Assembly: GCA_021018815.1 (NCBI GenBank) | Contig: JAITYX010000032.1 | Coordinates: 4,801,501-4,865,500, forward strand | Length of the DNA: 64,000 nt | Direction: 5' to 3' | Source: Talinum fruticosum | Lineage: Eukaryota; Streptophyta; Magnoliopsida; Caryophyllales; Talinaceae | Part shown: in pieces, positions 62,320-64,000 of the stretch | Numbering within the stretch: position 1 is the first letter of the stretch | How the letters are laid out: every line of letters starts with the position of its first letter | Position numbers and translations under genes: made by a program | The notes under the pieces: model-generated | The model's input: the letters and a program-made list of their open reading frames with translations, nothing else | What the model was told of the DNA's origin: nothing | Database searches by the model: none

Positions 62320-64000
62320 GCAATTATAAGGCAATAATGGTTTTGTCTAAAATTGAAACAATAATTAGGGATTAAAGACATACATAATGGAAGTTTAAGG
62401 CAATGATTCAAAGATATTGTTGGTCCCTTGTGGTCCTTGATATATAGCCTGGAAGCCCTGGACAATGGCCCGTTTTCAGAGGATGCTTCCACCCTCTTTT
62501 TTATTTATTTATTTTATTTTATTTATTTATTACGAATAAAATTATGTAAATTATTTCACGTATTTGTCATTTTTCTCCATCATCCACTATTCCACTCTAA
62601 CATGCACATTGCATGGGTTGTTCATTTGCTTCCCAACATGCAACTATTCTCTCCCCAACACCCCCCTTTTCTCTCTTAAAATCAGTGAGTAAACAAAAGT
62701 AGAATTCAGATCTTGATTATTTTTTAAAAGGCTGTAGTTTCTTTCAATTTAATTTATCGGTTTGTAAGTTTCTGCGGGATAAATTAGTTACGGAGTAACT
62801 AAAGAGTGGTACGTAATTGTAAAAAGCTATGTTTATGAGTGGGAAATAGCTAGCTAGCGCCGAGTGGTTAGAGTTTGTAAGCGACAACTAACAACATATA
62901 CTATCAGTGAAATGAACATGTCTTTGTTGTTTATCATTAGTGGTGGGATGCTAGGTCTCCACGATAAATGTCGACTTGTAAAGACTTGAAGGAAAGGAGG
63001 ATATAAACACTCCATATATAATTCAATCTGTTAAGCACGTTCATGTTTTAGCAAGCTTTATCTTAGAACTTTAACTTTGGGCGGTATCGCTTACATACTC
63101 TTAATTATGATTATCACAAATTATGCAATCATGATATCTTTTATAAGATTAATTGTATTATATAATATCCAACCAAATGTCGTAATATAGTTAGAAATAT
63201 GAATCTTAAGAAAATTAAATGAGACCCAAAAAAAAGTATTAATTCGGAGTGGATTTTTACTTGTTGAATATCCAGCCATAAAATAATATTTATGGTAATT
63301 TCCTCCTCTATTTAATTTTTTTCAGAAAAATATTATTGACTTTTTTGCCCTTGAAATTCAACATTTAGAATCGCACAATATAACTTTTTGATATTAGAAT
63401 TTTTTTCCATTTAGATAGACTCGAATTTGAGGCATTATTTAAGAGTCTACGGGAAATAAATGTCAAACTATTTAAATCAATGTGTTGTTTAGATTTATAA
63501 GTTAAAGAATTAAAATTTAAAAAATATGGTCAATTTCCTTCTCATGAAAATAACAAACCCCGGCGGAAAAAATAAATAAAATTATTGCTTAAGTCTCCTG
63601 TTATTATTTGATTATTTAAGAACCCACTGTAAAATACGATCTCCATTCACATTCAGCGTAAAAATATATTGTTACCATAAAAAAATATGAAATTTTTTCA
63701 TCACAATCTTAAACTGAAGTATGTAAATTTTTAAATGTTTTTGGGAGCATATACTTTCAAGATAGAGAGAGAGAGAGAAAGATTAGGCTCATAAAATCCC
63801 TCTATATTTTTCCATTCGTCCAATTATCTATTAACATGTGGCGAAAAACAGATACTCCCAAATGCATATAAGACGTTCCGGCTAAATCACGTCCACATCA
63901 TCCTTAATTTCATCAGAAAAAAATGTAAAAACTGTTGATATAGTTGCTCTAATTCATTTTCAACATAGGTGGTCGTATTTTGAACTTGTTTCAGTATCTC
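61241..64000. other. AT-rich region to window end
   Basis: The 3' UTR of the DUF241 gene is followed by spacer. Contains the AAT microsatellite at 62250-62316, a tRNA-A-box-like word near 62855 (tagcgccgagtggttagag) without a matching B box, and a GA run at 63764-63778. No gene recognised. Confidence 0.6.
62250..62316. repeat. (AAT)n microsatellite, 67 bp
   Basis: About 22 uninterrupted units; translated on the minus strand this gives a meaningless poly-Leu ORF. Confidence 0.98.

Noticed and set aside
62121..62492. 123-codon ORF rich in leucine
   Set aside because: It is the translation of the AAT microsatellite plus flanks.
62850..62900. tRNA or tRNA-derived SINE head (tagcgccgagtggttagag)
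   Set aside because: Only an A-box-like word; no B box at the right distance and no cloverleaf could be drawn.

Overview
This is a window of plant nuclear DNA, almost certainly from a eudicot. The genes have many GT..AG introns and the proteins are plant families. The intergenic DNA is AT-rich and full of microsatellites, small inverted-repeat elements and retroposon remnants. Nothing looks bacterial, viral or organellar.

Layout. 1-2667 (+) holds the last two coding exons of a DUF760 chloroplast-type protein that continues off the left edge. 7144-13599 (+) is a complete ten-exon plant O-fucosyltransferase-family gene. 15154-22587 (-) is an eleven-exon ESV1 (EARLY STARVATION 1) starch-turnover gene, convergent with it. 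28400-36543 (-) is a thirteen-exon WD40 gene, the EIPR1/TSSC1 homologue, with one exon in two tandem copies. 37713-38706 is a TIR-bounded element carrying a broken F-box gene fragment. 39395-39712 (-) is a small intronless hydrophilic-protein gene with ABRE/G-box motifs upstream. About 39.9-60.1 kb is a gene-poor, repeat-rich interval. 60253-61211 (+) is a DUF241 gene, followed by repeat-rich AT-rich DNA to the end. The genes belong to separate pathways (Golgi glycosylation, plastid starch, endosomal trafficking) and form no functional cluster.

Most notable observations. (1) Four one-base losses, each at a G/C homopolymer, break the frames of three otherwise intact conserved genes. This looks like assembly under-calling rather than gene death. 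(2) A 495-bp, nearly identical tandem duplication doubles one 89-nt exon of the EIPR1 gene; including both copies would give an immediate stop. (3) Two full-length copies of a ~770-bp non-autonomous retroposon, with internal ~27-bp tandem repeats and target-site duplications, lie in inverted orientation 1.1 kb apart; one sits inside another mobile element. (4) A Pack-type element carries an F-box fragment, a telomere-like tract and GC-rich palindromes. (5) Several foldback and MITE families recur across the window.

All exon boundaries were read by eye from splice sites, frame continuity and remembered family conservation. No alignment or database search was run.
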